A DNA stretch of 64,000 bases, from assembly GCF_040530035.1 (NCBI RefSeq), contig NZ_JBEWCD010000002.1, positions 620,001 to 684,000 on the forward strand, written 5' to 3'. Shown in pieces: positions 1 through 8,111 of this stretch (position 1 is its first letter; each line of letters starts with the position of its first letter). Origin of the DNA: Roseibium sp. HPY-6. Lineage in GTDB: Bacteria > Pseudomonadota > Alphaproteobacteria > Rhizobiales > Stappiaceae. Under the pieces are notes generated by a model. The model was not told the DNA's origin. It was given only the letters and a program-made list of their open reading frames with translations, and ran no database searches. The position numbers were made by a program, and so were the translations under genes.

Positions 1-1
1 A

Positions 2-1021
2 GGTTTTCCGACGGGCACGAAGTGGAAGATCGTGAATGATCTGCCGGGACCGAAATACCTGACGATCAATGGCGACGAAGGTGAACCTGGAACGTTCAAG
101 GACCGCTACCATCTTGAGCGTGATCCGCATCGTCTTCTGGAAGGAGCCCTGATCGCGGCCCATGCGATTTCCGCCGAGCGCGTCTACCTTTACATGCGCG
201 ACGAATATCCGGCGGTGCTTCAGATCCTGGCGACCGAAATCGCCGCATTGCGCACCGCAGGCATCATTACGACGATCGACATCGAAGTGCGCCGCGGCGC
301 TGGCGCATACATTTGCGGTGAAGAAAGTGCCATGATCGAGTCGATCGAAGGCAAGCGCGGATTGCCGCGCCATCGGCCGCCCTTCATCGCGCAGGTCGGC
401 CTGTTCGGGCGTCCGACCCTCAATCACAATGTCGAGACACTGTTCTGGATCCGCGACATCGTCGAGAAAGGCCCGGAATGGTTCGCATCCCAGGGCCGGC
501 GCGATCACAAGGGTTTCCGGTCCTTCTCCGTCTCCGGGCGCGTGCGGGAGCCGGGCGTTAAGCTCGCCCCAGCAGGCATCACGATGAACGAACTCCTGGA
601 AGAGTATTGCGGCGGGATGGAAGACGGCCACGTTTTCAAGGGTTATCTTCCCGGCGGCGCTTCGGGTGGCATTCTGCCGGCCAGACTGGCGGACGAGCCC
701 CTCGACTTCGGCACGCTCGACAAGCACGGCTGCTTCATCGGCAGCCATGCGATCGTCGTTTTTTCCGATCAGGATGACATGCGAGACGTGGCGCTTAACC
801 TGATGCGGTTTTTCAAGCACGAAAGCTGCGGCCAGTGCACGCCCTGCCGGTCCGGTACAGAAAAGATGGAACATCTGCTGGCAGACGGTGACTGGGACGA
901 GGCCAAGATCGCGGATCTCGACGAAGTCATGCGCTCCGCCTCCATTTGTGGCCTCGGCCAGGCGGCGAGCAATCCCGTAGCGTCTGTGCTCAAGTTTTTC
1001 CCGGAGGAATTCGAAAGATGA
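2..1021 (+). CDS. fdsB: NAD-dependent formate dehydrogenase, beta (flavin/NADH) subunit, 5' truncated
   Basis: NuoF-like subunit of the soluble NAD-linked molybdenum formate dehydrogenase. It takes electrons from the alpha subunit through FMN and a 4Fe-4S cluster to NAD+. The reading frame is open to the first bases of the window: codons before the GTG at 32 read GFPTGTKW, the end of the GAGFPTGxKW flavin/NAD motif, so the gene starts left of the window and 339 residues are visible. Also seen are NGDEGEPGTFKDR, GAGAYICGEES and the C-terminal cluster motif SCGQCTPCRSG with a later Cys in SICGLGQ. Its stop overlaps the fdsA start (ATGA at 1018-1021), so the two are co-translated. fdsG is expected just upstream, outside the window. 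Confidence 0.93.
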   Translation, partial: GFPTGTKWKIVNDLPGPKYLTINGDEGEPGTFKDRYHLERDPHRLLEGALIAAHAISAERVYLYMRDEYPAVLQILATEIAALRTAGIITTIDIEVRRGAGAYICGEESAMIESIEGKRGLPRHRPPFIAQVGLFGRPTLNHNVETLFWIRDIVEKGPEWFASQGRRDHKGFRSFSVSGRVREPGVKLAPAGITMNELLEEYCGGMEDGHVFKGYLPGGASGGILPARLADEPLDFGTLDKHGCFIGSHAIVVFSDQDDMRDVALNLMRFFKHESCGQCTPCRSGTEKMEHLLADGDWDEAKIADLDEVMRSASICGLGQAASNPVASVLKFFPEEFER

Positions 1022-3786
1022 GCCAAGTCACTTTCTCCCTCGATGGCAAGGACGTTACCGCCCAGGAAGGGGAAACCATCTGGCAGGTGGCAAAACGCGA
1101 AGGCGTTGCGATCCCGCATCTGTGCCACAAGGATGCTCCCGGATACCGCTCAGACGGCAATTGCCGAGCCTGCATGGTCGATATCGACGGCGAGCGAACA
1201 CTGGCGGCCTCATGCATTCGCATGCCGTCGGAGGGCATGGTCGTCAAGACGGAAACGGAACGCGCCTCCAAGGCTCGCGAAATGGTGTTCGAGCTGCTGG
1301 CGGCCGATCAGCCAAGCCGCGAGGCGCACCCCGATCCGGAGAGTGATTTCTGGAAATGGTCGGACGCGATTGGCGTCACGGAGAGCCGGTTCGCGCCTTG
1401 TGAGAAGCCGGCGCAGGACGTGTCTCACCCGGCAATAGCGGTTAACCTTGACGCCTGCATCGCGTGTAATCTGTGTGAGCGGGCATGCCGTGAGGTTCAG
1501 GTAAATGACGTGATCGGCATGGCGGACCGCGGGTCCCACACCATGCCCGTTTTCGATCTGGCCGATCCGATGGGTATTTCCACCTGCGTCGCCTGCGGCG
1601 AGTGCGTGTCCGCATGTCCCACCGGCGCACTGATGGAAAAGAGCCTCCTGGATGAGGCTGGTAAAGTCCGCGAGGTCTTTACCGAGGAGACAGTGGACAG
1701 CGTCTGTCCGTTCTGCGGTGTCGGATGTCTCACTTCCGTTTCCGTCAAAGACGGCAAGATCGTGAAGGTAGACGGCCGGGACGGCCCGGCTAACGAAAAC
1801 CGGCTGTGCGTCAAGGGACGTTTCGGGTTTGACTATGTGTCCAATCCCGAGCGTCTCACCAAGCCATTGATCCGGCGGGACGATGCGCCCAAGCGTGGCG
1901 ATATCTCCATGACGCTGGAGAACCATCTGGACTATTTCCGCGAGGCAACCTGGGACGAAGCGCTCGATAGGGCCGCTGGTGGCCTGAAAGCGGCATTCAA
2001 TGCCAAAGGCGGTGCCGGTGTCGCAGGTTTCGGATCGGCCAAGGGGTCCAACGAAGAGGCCTATCTCTTTCAGAAGCTGATCCGCCAGGGTTTTCAGACA
2101 AACAATGTCGATCACTGCACACGGCTTTGCCATGCCTCGTCCGTTGCGGCCCTTATCGAAGGTATCGGATCGGGTGCCGTAACGGCGCCTTTCAACGCTG
2201 CCGAAGACACGGACTGCATGATCGTTATCGGCGCGCGGCCGGCGCAGAACCATCCGGTTGCTGCGACTTATATCAAGCAGGCTGCGAAAAAAGGCACAAA
2301 ACTGATCGTCATGGATCCACGCGGCCAGGATCTGATGCGGCATGCCGATTACGGCTTGAAGTTCAAGCCCGGTACCGACGTCGCGATGCTCAACGCGATC
2401 CTCAATGTCATTGTGACCGAGGGCCTTTACGACAGCCAATATATCGCTGCACATGTCGACGGGTTCGAAGCACTTGCCGAAAAGATCCGCGAGTTCACGC
2501 CGGAGGCGATGGAACCGGTTTGTGGTATCGATGCGCAGACCTTGCGTGAAGTCGCACGCCTTTATGCAAAAAGTCCGAGGTCGATCATTTTCTGGGGCAT
2601 GGGCGTGTCCCAGCATGTGCACGGAACCGATAATGTCCGCTGCCTGATCGCAATGGCGCTGACGACCGGTCAGATTGGGCGGCCTGGGACAGGTCTTCAT
2701 CCGCTCCGTGGACAAAACAATGTGCAGGGCGCTTCCGATGCCGGTCTCATCCCGATGTTCTATCCGGACTATCGGTCTGTCGGAAACGAGGATATCCGCG
2801 CCGGTTACGAAGATGCCTGGGGACGGACACTTGACCCGGTTCGGGGTCTGACCGTCGTGGAGATCATGGACGACATTCTCGCTGGTGGTATCGAGGCCAT
2901 GTTTGTACAAGGCGAGAACCCGGCCATGTCGGATCCGGATCAGAACCACGCACGCAAGGCGCTGTCGACTCTCAAGCATCTTGTCGTTCAGGACATTTTC
3001 CTGACGGAAACGGCGTGGCATGCGGATGTCATTCTGCCGGCTTCGGCCCACGCGGAAAAACTAGGGACTTACACCAACACCAATCGTCAGGTGCAGATCG
3101 GGCGGCCCTGTGTCCCGATGCCCGGTGAGGCGCGAGCTGACTGGCAGATCCTGATCGATATTGCCAATCGCCTCGATTTGGGCTGGTCCTATGACGGTGT
3201 TCCCGCGATCTACGAGGAAATGCGGTCGCATATGGGTTCGCTTAACAACATTTCCTGGGACCGGCTTGAACGGGACGGCACGGTAACGTATCCGGCGGAC
3301 GCACCGGATGAGCCGGGTAACGAAATTCTCTTTGGTTCTTCCTTCCCGACGGCAGACGGACGCGGAAAGATCGTTCCAACGGATCTTGTTCCTCCCAGTG
3401 AGTTGCCGGATGAGGATTTCCCGCTGGTTCTGACGACGGGCCGCTTGCTGGAGCATTGGCACACTGGTGCGATGACGCGCCGGGCCACCGTTCTGGATGC
3501 GATCGAGCCTGAACCTGCTGTTTCCATGAACCCGCGCGATATCAAGATGTCGGGACTGGAGATCGGTCAGCAGGTCACCGTCGAGACACGGCGCGGAGCC
3601 ATAACGCTGACGTTACGCGCCGATCGGGATGTCTCTTCGGGCATGCTCTTTATCCCGTTCTGCTTCTTCGAAGCACCGGCCAACTTCCTTACGAACCCAC
3701 AGCTTGATCCCTTCGGAAAAATTCCGGAATTCAAGTTCTGCGCTGCGCGGATCGGCCCGGCGGAACATCAAGTCGCTGCCGAGTGA
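1018..3786 (+). CDS. fdsA: NAD-dependent formate dehydrogenase, catalytic alpha subunit
   Basis: Molybdenum bis-MGD catalytic subunit oxidising formate to CO2; 922 aa, the usual size for FdsA. N-terminal 2Fe-2S ferredoxin domain with C36, C49, C52, C66; a His/Cys cluster region around residue 103; two 4Fe-4S motifs (C147-C157 and C190-C200); a further cluster at C230/C233/C237/C264; then the molybdopterin oxidoreductase domain. The likely Mo ligand is C371 followed by H372 (TRLCHASS), as in known FDHs. I start it at ATG 1018, not the in-frame codon at 946, because 1018 gives the ATGA overlap with fdsB and the ferredoxin fold begins at once. It is followed by a terminator and no fdsC or fdsD. 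Confidence 0.95.
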   Translation: MSQVTFSLDGKDVTAQEGETIWQVAKREGVAIPHLCHKDAPGYRSDGNCRACMVDIDGERTLAASCIRMPSEGMVVKTETERASKAREMVFELLAADQPSREAHPDPESDFWKWSDAIGVTESRFAPCEKPAQDVSHPAIAVNLDACIACNLCERACREVQVNDVIGMADRGSHTMPVFDLADPMGISTCVACGECVSACPTGALMEKSLLDEAGKVREVFTEETVDSVCPFCGVGCLTSVSVKDGKIVKVDGRDGPANENRLCVKGRFGFDYVSNPERLTKPLIRRDDAPKRGDISMTLENHLDYFREATWDEALDRAAGGLKAAFNAKGGAGVAGFGSAKGSNEEAYLFQKLIRQGFQTNNVDHCTRLCHASSVAALIEGIGSGAVTAPFNAAEDTDCMIVIGARPAQNHPVAATYIKQAAKKGTKLIVMDPRGQDLMRHADYGLKFKPGTDVAMLNAILNVIVTEGLYDSQYIAAHVDGFEALAEKIREFTPEAMEPVCGIDAQTLREVARLYAKSPRSIIFWGMGVSQHVHGTDNVRCLIAMALTTGQIGRPGTGLHPLRGQNNVQGASDAGLIPMFYPDYRSVGNEDIRAGYEDAWGRTLDPVRGLTVVEIMDDILAGGIEAMFVQGENPAMSDPDQNHARKALSTLKHLVVQDIFLTETAWHADVILPASAHAEKLGTYTNTNRQVQIGRPCVPMPGEARADWQILIDIANRLDLGWSYDGVPAIYEEMRSHMGSLNNISWDRLERDGTVTYPADAPDEPGNEILFGSSFPTADGRGKIVPTDLVPPSELPDEDFPLVLTTGRLLEHWHTGAMTRRATVLDAIEPEPAVSMNPRDIKMSGLEIGQQVTVETRRGAITLTLRADRDVSSGMLFIPFCFFEAPANFLTNPQLDPFGKIPEFKFCAARIGPAEHQVAAE

Positions 3787-3810
3787 CAGGCAGTTGCAAG
3801 TCATGAAATG

Positions 3811-3834
3811 GGGCGGTCCTTGGGGCCGCCCTTT
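3811..3834 (+). terminator. Rho-independent terminator after fdsA
   Basis: Nine-pair GC-rich hairpin (GGGCGGTCC against GGGCCGCCC, one G-T pair, loop about 3 nt) followed by a short T stretch, 24 bases after the fdsA stop. It marks the end of the fds operon. Confidence 0.75.
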
Positions 3835-4009
3835 CGCACTCCGTTTGACAGCAATGATCAAGCATGAGCCTCGTTTCAACCCCGACGTAGAGTTTGGAAG
3901 TCCGCAATTCGGTTGTCGATTTGAGGGCGGTGTTCACTCAGGCTAACCGAGCTCGATCGTCTTTTGCGGTAAGCAAGTCAGGGTCCGGACGATGTGTATG
4001 GTTGGTCGA

Positions 4010-4855
4010 TTAGTCTTGTGTTGTTAACCACGCCCCAAGGTTCTTCTGAACGAACTCGGACATGGAAATTGGCGCCCGCCCGGTCAGTCTCAAGACGCTG
4101 CCTGTAACACGATCCTCGGAACCAGCAGCGATTGCGTCATCCATGGAAGCCAGTGTCGCTGCGTAGTCATCAGGCAGTCCGTTTTTGCGATGGCGTTCTG
4201 CCAGTTCGTCAACGGTAAGACAGTGATGGACGATCTCGCGTCCCAAATGCTGACTTAGGATTTGTGCGACGTCGTCATACGAAACAGCCTCTGGTCCGGT
4301 GAGAATGTAGTCCGTGTTTTTGACTTTTGGCGCGGTGAGCATGGCAGCTGCGCAAGCTGCGATGTCTGCAGCGTCGATGAAACCGACGCGCCCGTGACCT
4401 GCGGCAGTGTAAATCGCGGATTGATCCTGGATGGGTCCACGGTGATGCAGTTCTGAGAAATTCTGCATAAACCAGGTTGGCCGCAGGACGACCCACTCGG
4501 GTGCATTATCTCCAAGCCAGCTATGGACAGCACCCATCATCGGCCCGCCTTCTTCGAGCGAAGAGGCGCTGAGCAAAACGAACCGGTTTACGCCAGCTTT
4601 CAGCGCCGTTTCGAGACCAGGCCTCATTGCTGTTAGCGAGTCTACAGTGTCGGTCGGCGCGACAAGGTAAACTGCACCGACATTTTCGAACGCTTCGGCA
4701 AATGTCTTAGGATCACTCCAGTCAAATCGCTGATGGGCTTTATCTGTCGGATTGCGCGTCGCGATACGCGGGACGATGCGATTCTCTTGCAGTTCTGCAG
4801 CGACGCGGCGACCGGTTTTTCCTGTTCCACCCGTGACCAGAATAGGCTTAGTCAT
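4010..4855 (-). CDS. NmrA-like NAD(P)-binding protein (atypical SDR)
   Basis: 281-aa NAD(P)-binding Rossmann protein of the NmrA/atypical SDR group; probable NAD(P)H:quinone or other oxidoreductase, or redox sensor. The N-terminus PILVTGGTGKTGRRVA is the GxxGxxG dinucleotide motif; VYLVAP and RPTWFMQNF are typical of the family, which usually lacks the full YxxxK catalytic pair. Start chosen at ATG 4855, preceded by GAGG at nine bases; the in-frame TTG at 4870 lacks such a site. It overlaps the stop of the upstream SnoaL gene by 8 bases, so the two form a translationally coupled pair, probably controlled by the divergent TetR gene. Substrate unknown. Confidence 0.85.
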   Translation of the reverse strand: MTKPILVTGGTGKTGRRVAAELQENRIVPRIATRNPTDKAHQRFDWSDPKTFAEAFENVGAVYLVAPTDTVDSLTAMRPGLETALKAGVNRFVLLSASSLEEGGPMMGAVHSWLGDNAPEWVVLRPTWFMQNFSELHHRGPIQDQSAIYTAAGHGRVGFIDAADIAACAAAMLTAPKVKNTDYILTGPEAVSYDDVAQILSQHLGREIVHHCLTVDELAERHRKNGLPDDYAATLASMDDAIAAGSEDRVTGSVLRLTGRAPISMSEFVQKNLGAWLTTQD

Positions 4856-5309
4856 CGAGAAATGCCTCAAAACCGGATTTCAACCGCTCAATTCCACCAA
4901 CGGCGTTCAACAGGACGAGTGGATTCCAGTAATCCCGATAGTGGACGATGCGCCCGTCTTGGACCTTTATGATCGAGATGTAGTCCTGATCATATCGCTC
5001 ACCTGTCTTCGCGCCTTTTCCGCTGCAGGAAAATTCCAGGACGAAGGTCACACCGTCTGCGGATCGGTGTGTGACGGCCGGGCTCATGGCTTCAAAGTCG
5101 ATCAGTTCGCCGACCTTGGGCAGGTAGGCTGCCATGGCGTTGCGTCCATTCAGTGCACGGACGCTGCCCTCCGGTGCGAACGGAAACTCGAAGACGATGT
5201 TCTCATGACACATTTCCAGGAAGTTTTCTCCTGCTTGGGCAATGATTGCATCACCCAGGGCATCACGCAGCATCGCGCCAAAGCTTGGGATCGTATTCGT
5301 GTCAGACAT
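4848..5309 (-). CDS. SnoaL/NTF2-like fold protein
   Basis: 153-aa small alpha+beta-barrel protein of the NTF2/SnoaL superfamily (isomerases, hydrolases and non-enzymatic ligand-binding proteins). Typical features are an N-terminal helix (FGAMLRDALGDAI), the central FEFPFAPEG strand and a C-terminal sheet ending IIKVQDGRIVHYRDYWNPLVLLNAVGG, which is diagnostic. No catalytic role can be assigned. A GGAAG ribosome-binding site lies just upstream of the ATG. First gene of a two-gene unit with the NmrA-like protein, divergent from tetR with the palindrome at 5371-5400 between them. Confidence 0.85.
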   Translation of the reverse strand: MSDTNTIPSFGAMLRDALGDAIIAQAGENFLEMCHENIVFEFPFAPEGSVRALNGRNAMAAYLPKVGELIDFEAMSPAVTHRSADGVTFVLEFSCSGKGAKTGERYDQDYISIIKVQDGRIVHYRDYWNPLVLLNAVGGIERLKSGFEAFLDD

Positions 5310-5370
5310 GGTTTCTTCCTTTGGAAAAAAGGTGTCGCTCTGCTTGATGTTTCACACAGGTTAGTTCAAA

Positions 5371-5400
5371 ATAGGATGGAACGGTACCGTTTCGTTCTAT
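5371..5400. promoter_or_regulatory. Imperfect 30-bp palindrome, likely TetR operator
   Basis: Symmetric about 5385/5386. The inner AACGGTACCGTT (5380-5391) is a perfect 12-bp palindrome, and the outer ATAG/CTAT arms also pair; 12 of 15 base pairs match. It sits 16-45 bases before the tetR start in the short divergent intergenic region, where a TetR-family autorepressor would bind. Confidence 0.6.
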
Positions 5401-5415
5401 TTATGGATTGATGCG

Positions 5416-6051
5416 ATGGAACGCAATAGTTTCGACGTAAAAAAGCAGCAGAAGTCGACGCGAAAGCCCGCGGGAGCGGCGCTTTTGCAGGATTCAGTTA
5501 CAAATGCCATCGAAAGAGCGTTGTTCGAGGAATGGGCCGAAAACGGGTACGCCGGCCTCCGCATGGAGAAGATCGCGGCACGGGCGGGGGTTGGGAAGGC
5601 GGCTCTTTATCGCCGCTGCAAGTCCAAGCTGGAGCTGGTGAGTGGGGTCATAAGTTCGATGGCGACAAACATCACGCCGATACCTGACAGTGGCTCCTTT
5701 GAGAGTGATGTCAGGTTGTTGATACGTCGCATGGCCGCAACACTAAGACACCGACTGGTAAGACGGATCTTGCCCGATCTCCATGCAGAAGTCGCGCGTT
5801 CGGGTGAGCTGATGGGCCTGTTGGAGCACGTCAGTCATGACAGGCGGGCGCAAGCAAGCATTATGATCGAAAGGGCGATTGCCCGCCGTGAACTTCCGGA
5901 AACGGCGGACCGCCAGACCATACTGGATCTGCTTATTGCGCCGCTTTACTGGCGTTCAATCATACAACGACAACGCACGACGTCAGCAGATATTGAGATG
6001 TACACGAACCTGGTCACGCAATTTGCCAAAGGCAGAGCGCGCAAGGCCTGA
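5416..6051 (+). CDS. TetR/AcrR family transcriptional regulator
   Basis: 211-aa regulator. An N-terminal TetR helix-turn-helix at about residues 25-70 (AIERALFEEWAENGYAGLRM, EKIAARAGVGKAALYRR) is followed by an all-helical ligand domain of the TetR_C_11-like type. A lysine-rich N-terminal tail (KKQQKSTRKPAG) precedes the HTH. It is divergent from the SnoaL-NmrA pair and most likely represses that pair and itself through the adjacent palindrome. Inducer unknown. Confidence 0.9.
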   Translation: MERNSFDVKKQQKSTRKPAGAALLQDSVTNAIERALFEEWAENGYAGLRMEKIAARAGVGKAALYRRCKSKLELVSGVISSMATNITPIPDSGSFESDVRLLIRRMAATLRHRLVRRILPDLHAEVARSGELMGLLEHVSHDRRAQASIMIERAIARRELPETADRQTILDLLIAPLYWRSIIQRQRTTSADIEMYTNLVTQFAKGRARKA

Positions 6052-6096
6052 GATCCCGGGCGAGAACATGCACGCAGCCAGCCTGGGTCGTTGGAT

Positions 6097-6846
6097 CTAA
6101 GCCGCGAGGGCGACAGAATCTTTGCCAGCTGGAATACGAAGCGGGGCATCGGTGTTTGTGACTGCATTCCAGATTGCCTGCACAACATCGTCCGATTGCG
6201 TGAACTCTTTGCCTGCCGGATCTCTGAAAGCCTCCAGCACCTGTCCAACAAAATCCTGATACTCCGCCGGTGTGCAATTGGATTCTTGCATCAGGCTCAT
6301 AGCGTTCTTTCCGAAATTTGTCGTCGGTGCCTGGCCCGGCAACACGAGATGCGTCCGAACTCCAAAAGGAGCTATCTCAAGTGCAAGACATTCGGTGAAA
6401 GCATTCACTGCAGCCTTACTCGCCGTGTAGACGGATGCGAGCGGCAAGGGTTTGAGCGTTACGCTTGAGGATACGTTCACGATCACGCCGGCTCTATTCG
6501 CCCGCATTTGTGGCAAGACGGCGCGGGTCATCTCGAAGATGCCCAGTGTGTTGGTTTCGAAAATCCGTTGCAGGTTGTCGTTGGAAGTGCCCTCGAATGG
6601 CGCTAACCAACCGACACCGGCATTGTTCACAAGGGCGTCGATGGGTCCGGCTTCACGAACTGCATTGGCAATACTGTCGCGGATCGAAACGTCGAGCGGG
6701 AGAATGCGCAACCGGTCAGAGACGGGCAAAAGTTTCGGGTCCGGGTTCCGCATCGTTGCAACGACGGACCAGCCTTTTTCCAGAAAATGGCGGGTCGTCG
6801 CCTGTCCAAAGCCCGAGGAACATCCAGTGATCATCACAGTCTTCAT
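6097..6846 (-). CDS. Classical SDR family oxidoreductase
   Basis: 249-aa NAD(P)(H)-dependent short-chain dehydrogenase. Motifs: TGCSSGFG (TGxxxGxG cofactor site), NNAGVG, a serine in VNVSSSV and the catalytic YTASK (Tyr and Lys present). The N-terminal ATMRNPD segment following the second strand suggests NADP(H) preference. AGGAG ribosome-binding site before the ATG. Divergent from the AraC regulator at 6942, its likely controller. Substrate not identifiable. Confidence 0.92.
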   Translation of the reverse strand: MKTVMITGCSSGFGQATTRHFLEKGWSVVATMRNPDPKLLPVSDRLRILPLDVSIRDSIANAVREAGPIDALVNNAGVGWLAPFEGTSNDNLQRIFETNTLGIFEMTRAVLPQMRANRAGVIVNVSSSVTLKPLPLASVYTASKAAVNAFTECLALEIAPFGVRTHLVLPGQAPTTNFGKNAMSLMQESNCTPAEYQDFVGQVLEAFRDPAGKEFTQSDDVVQAIWNAVTNTDAPLRIPAGKDSVALAA

Positions 6847-6941
6847 GGCCAGTCTCCTGTTGTGGTCAAGCCCAAACGTAGACAGTCAGAGTTGGACAAT
6901 CTATAATTGAAAATCCAAAGTAATTTATCAAAAGTCCAGGA

Positions 6942-7895
6942 ATGAGTGATCCATATTCCGAAGTTATCTCCTTGCTGAAGCCTCAGGCACGTCATTCAAA
7001 ACTCGTGCATGCCGCCGGGGCTTTCCGAGTTCGCCGTGACGATGTGGATGATGCGTTCTATTGCTCGCTTTTGTCAGGCCGGGCCAGCTTGCAGGTTGAC
7101 CGCAAGGAGCCGCTGATGCTGATGTCCGGGGATTTCGTGCTTATCCCCGCCGCAAGATCCTTCACGTTTTCCAGCGTCGATCCCAAACCACCGGAAAACC
7201 TCGACAGTCTGCCTGTTGAAGATGAAGACGGTGTTTTCAGGCTGGGTTCACCGGAAACGGAAGCCGGAGTGCAGCAGCTTATCGGGTACTGCACTTTTAC
7301 AAGTCCGGATGCGGAACTGCTTGTGTCGCTTTTGCCTGATTTGGTTGTTGTCCGCGGCGAGGGCAGGTTGTCGGCGCTTACGGGCTTGTTGCGTGAAGAA
7401 GTGCGCTCTGACCGCCCGGCGCGAAGTGTCGTCGTCGAGCACCTTTTGCAGGTCCTTTTGATCGAAGCATTCAGGTCTGGCGCTGAGCCGAATGCAACGG
7501 CCGGCCTTTTGCGTGGATTGGCTGATGCGCGAGTAGGCCCGACGCTTAGAGCCATGCATGCTGCGCCCGAACGTTCCTGGACCGTACCTGAGCTCGCGAG
7601 AGAAGCGGGGCTGTCACGGTCTGCCTATTTCACACGATTTAGCCAGATCGTTGGCGCACCGCCGATGACCTACTTGCTGAATTGGCGGATGACGCTTGCT
7701 AAACACATGCTCCGATCCGGTCACATGAGCATAGCCGAAATTTGCGGCAAGACTGGCTACGGTTCCTCAAGCGCGTTCAGCACAGCGTTCACGCGTTACG
7801 TCGGTTTGCCGCCTGCGAGATACGCGAAAGTCGTCAAGAGTGATCGATCTGTCGAGCAAACGGCGTCAGGAAAACATGAACACGTTTTGCCCTGA
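6942..7895 (+). CDS. AraC family transcriptional regulator (cupin_6 N-terminal domain)
   Basis: 317-aa activator-type regulator. Residues about 1-190 are a cupin-like sensor domain (HAAGAFRVRRDD, SGDFVLIPAARSFTF, then VVRGEGRLSALTGLLREEV), as in AraC proteins that commonly sit next to SDR or quinone-reductase genes. The C-terminal 100 residues carry two HTHs: WTVPELAREAGLSRSAYFTRF and MSIAEICGKTGYGSSSAFSTAF, followed by the conserved GLPPARY. Divergent from the SDR at 6097-6846 and probably its regulator. AGGA lies unusually close to the ATG. Confidence 0.9.
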   Translation: MSDPYSEVISLLKPQARHSKLVHAAGAFRVRRDDVDDAFYCSLLSGRASLQVDRKEPLMLMSGDFVLIPAARSFTFSSVDPKPPENLDSLPVEDEDGVFRLGSPETEAGVQQLIGYCTFTSPDAELLVSLLPDLVVVRGEGRLSALTGLLREEVRSDRPARSVVVEHLLQVLLIEAFRSGAEPNATAGLLRGLADARVGPTLRAMHAAPERSWTVPELAREAGLSRSAYFTRFSQIVGAPPMTYLLNWRMTLAKHMLRSGHMSIAEICGKTGYGSSSAFSTAFTRYVGLPPARYAKVVKSDRSVEQTASGKHEHVLP

Positions 7896-8009
7896 GGGAA
7901 ATGGGCATCAAAACGCTCGGCGGCTAAAAAACGGGTAGATATCGCAAGTTTGGAAAATTGAACGACCCAATTCTTCGTTTTGCGAAAAAGCCTGGTGCTG
8001 CGCAGCATC

Positions 8010-8045
8010 GGCTCCCGTTCCACACGTGCGAAACGGGAGCCTTTC
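8010..8045 (+). terminator. Hairpin downstream of the AraC gene
   Basis: Ten-pair inverted repeat GGCTCCCGTT / AACGGGAGCC with a 12-nt loop, followed by only three T residues. It lies between the convergent AraC gene and the unknown 721-aa gene. A weak terminator by sequence; the direction is inferred. Confidence 0.45.
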
Positions 8046-8111
8046 GAAGCAGGGCAAGAAGCTAGCGGAGTGAGATGGCGTGTCCTTCCGCTAGGGTTGA
8101 AACTGACTGGC

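Noticed and set aside
1210..3051. 613-codon open frame on the minus strand
   Set aside because: Antisense to the clearly coding fdsA; translation shows no domain and is rich in His/Arg, as expected from reverse reading of GC-rich codons.
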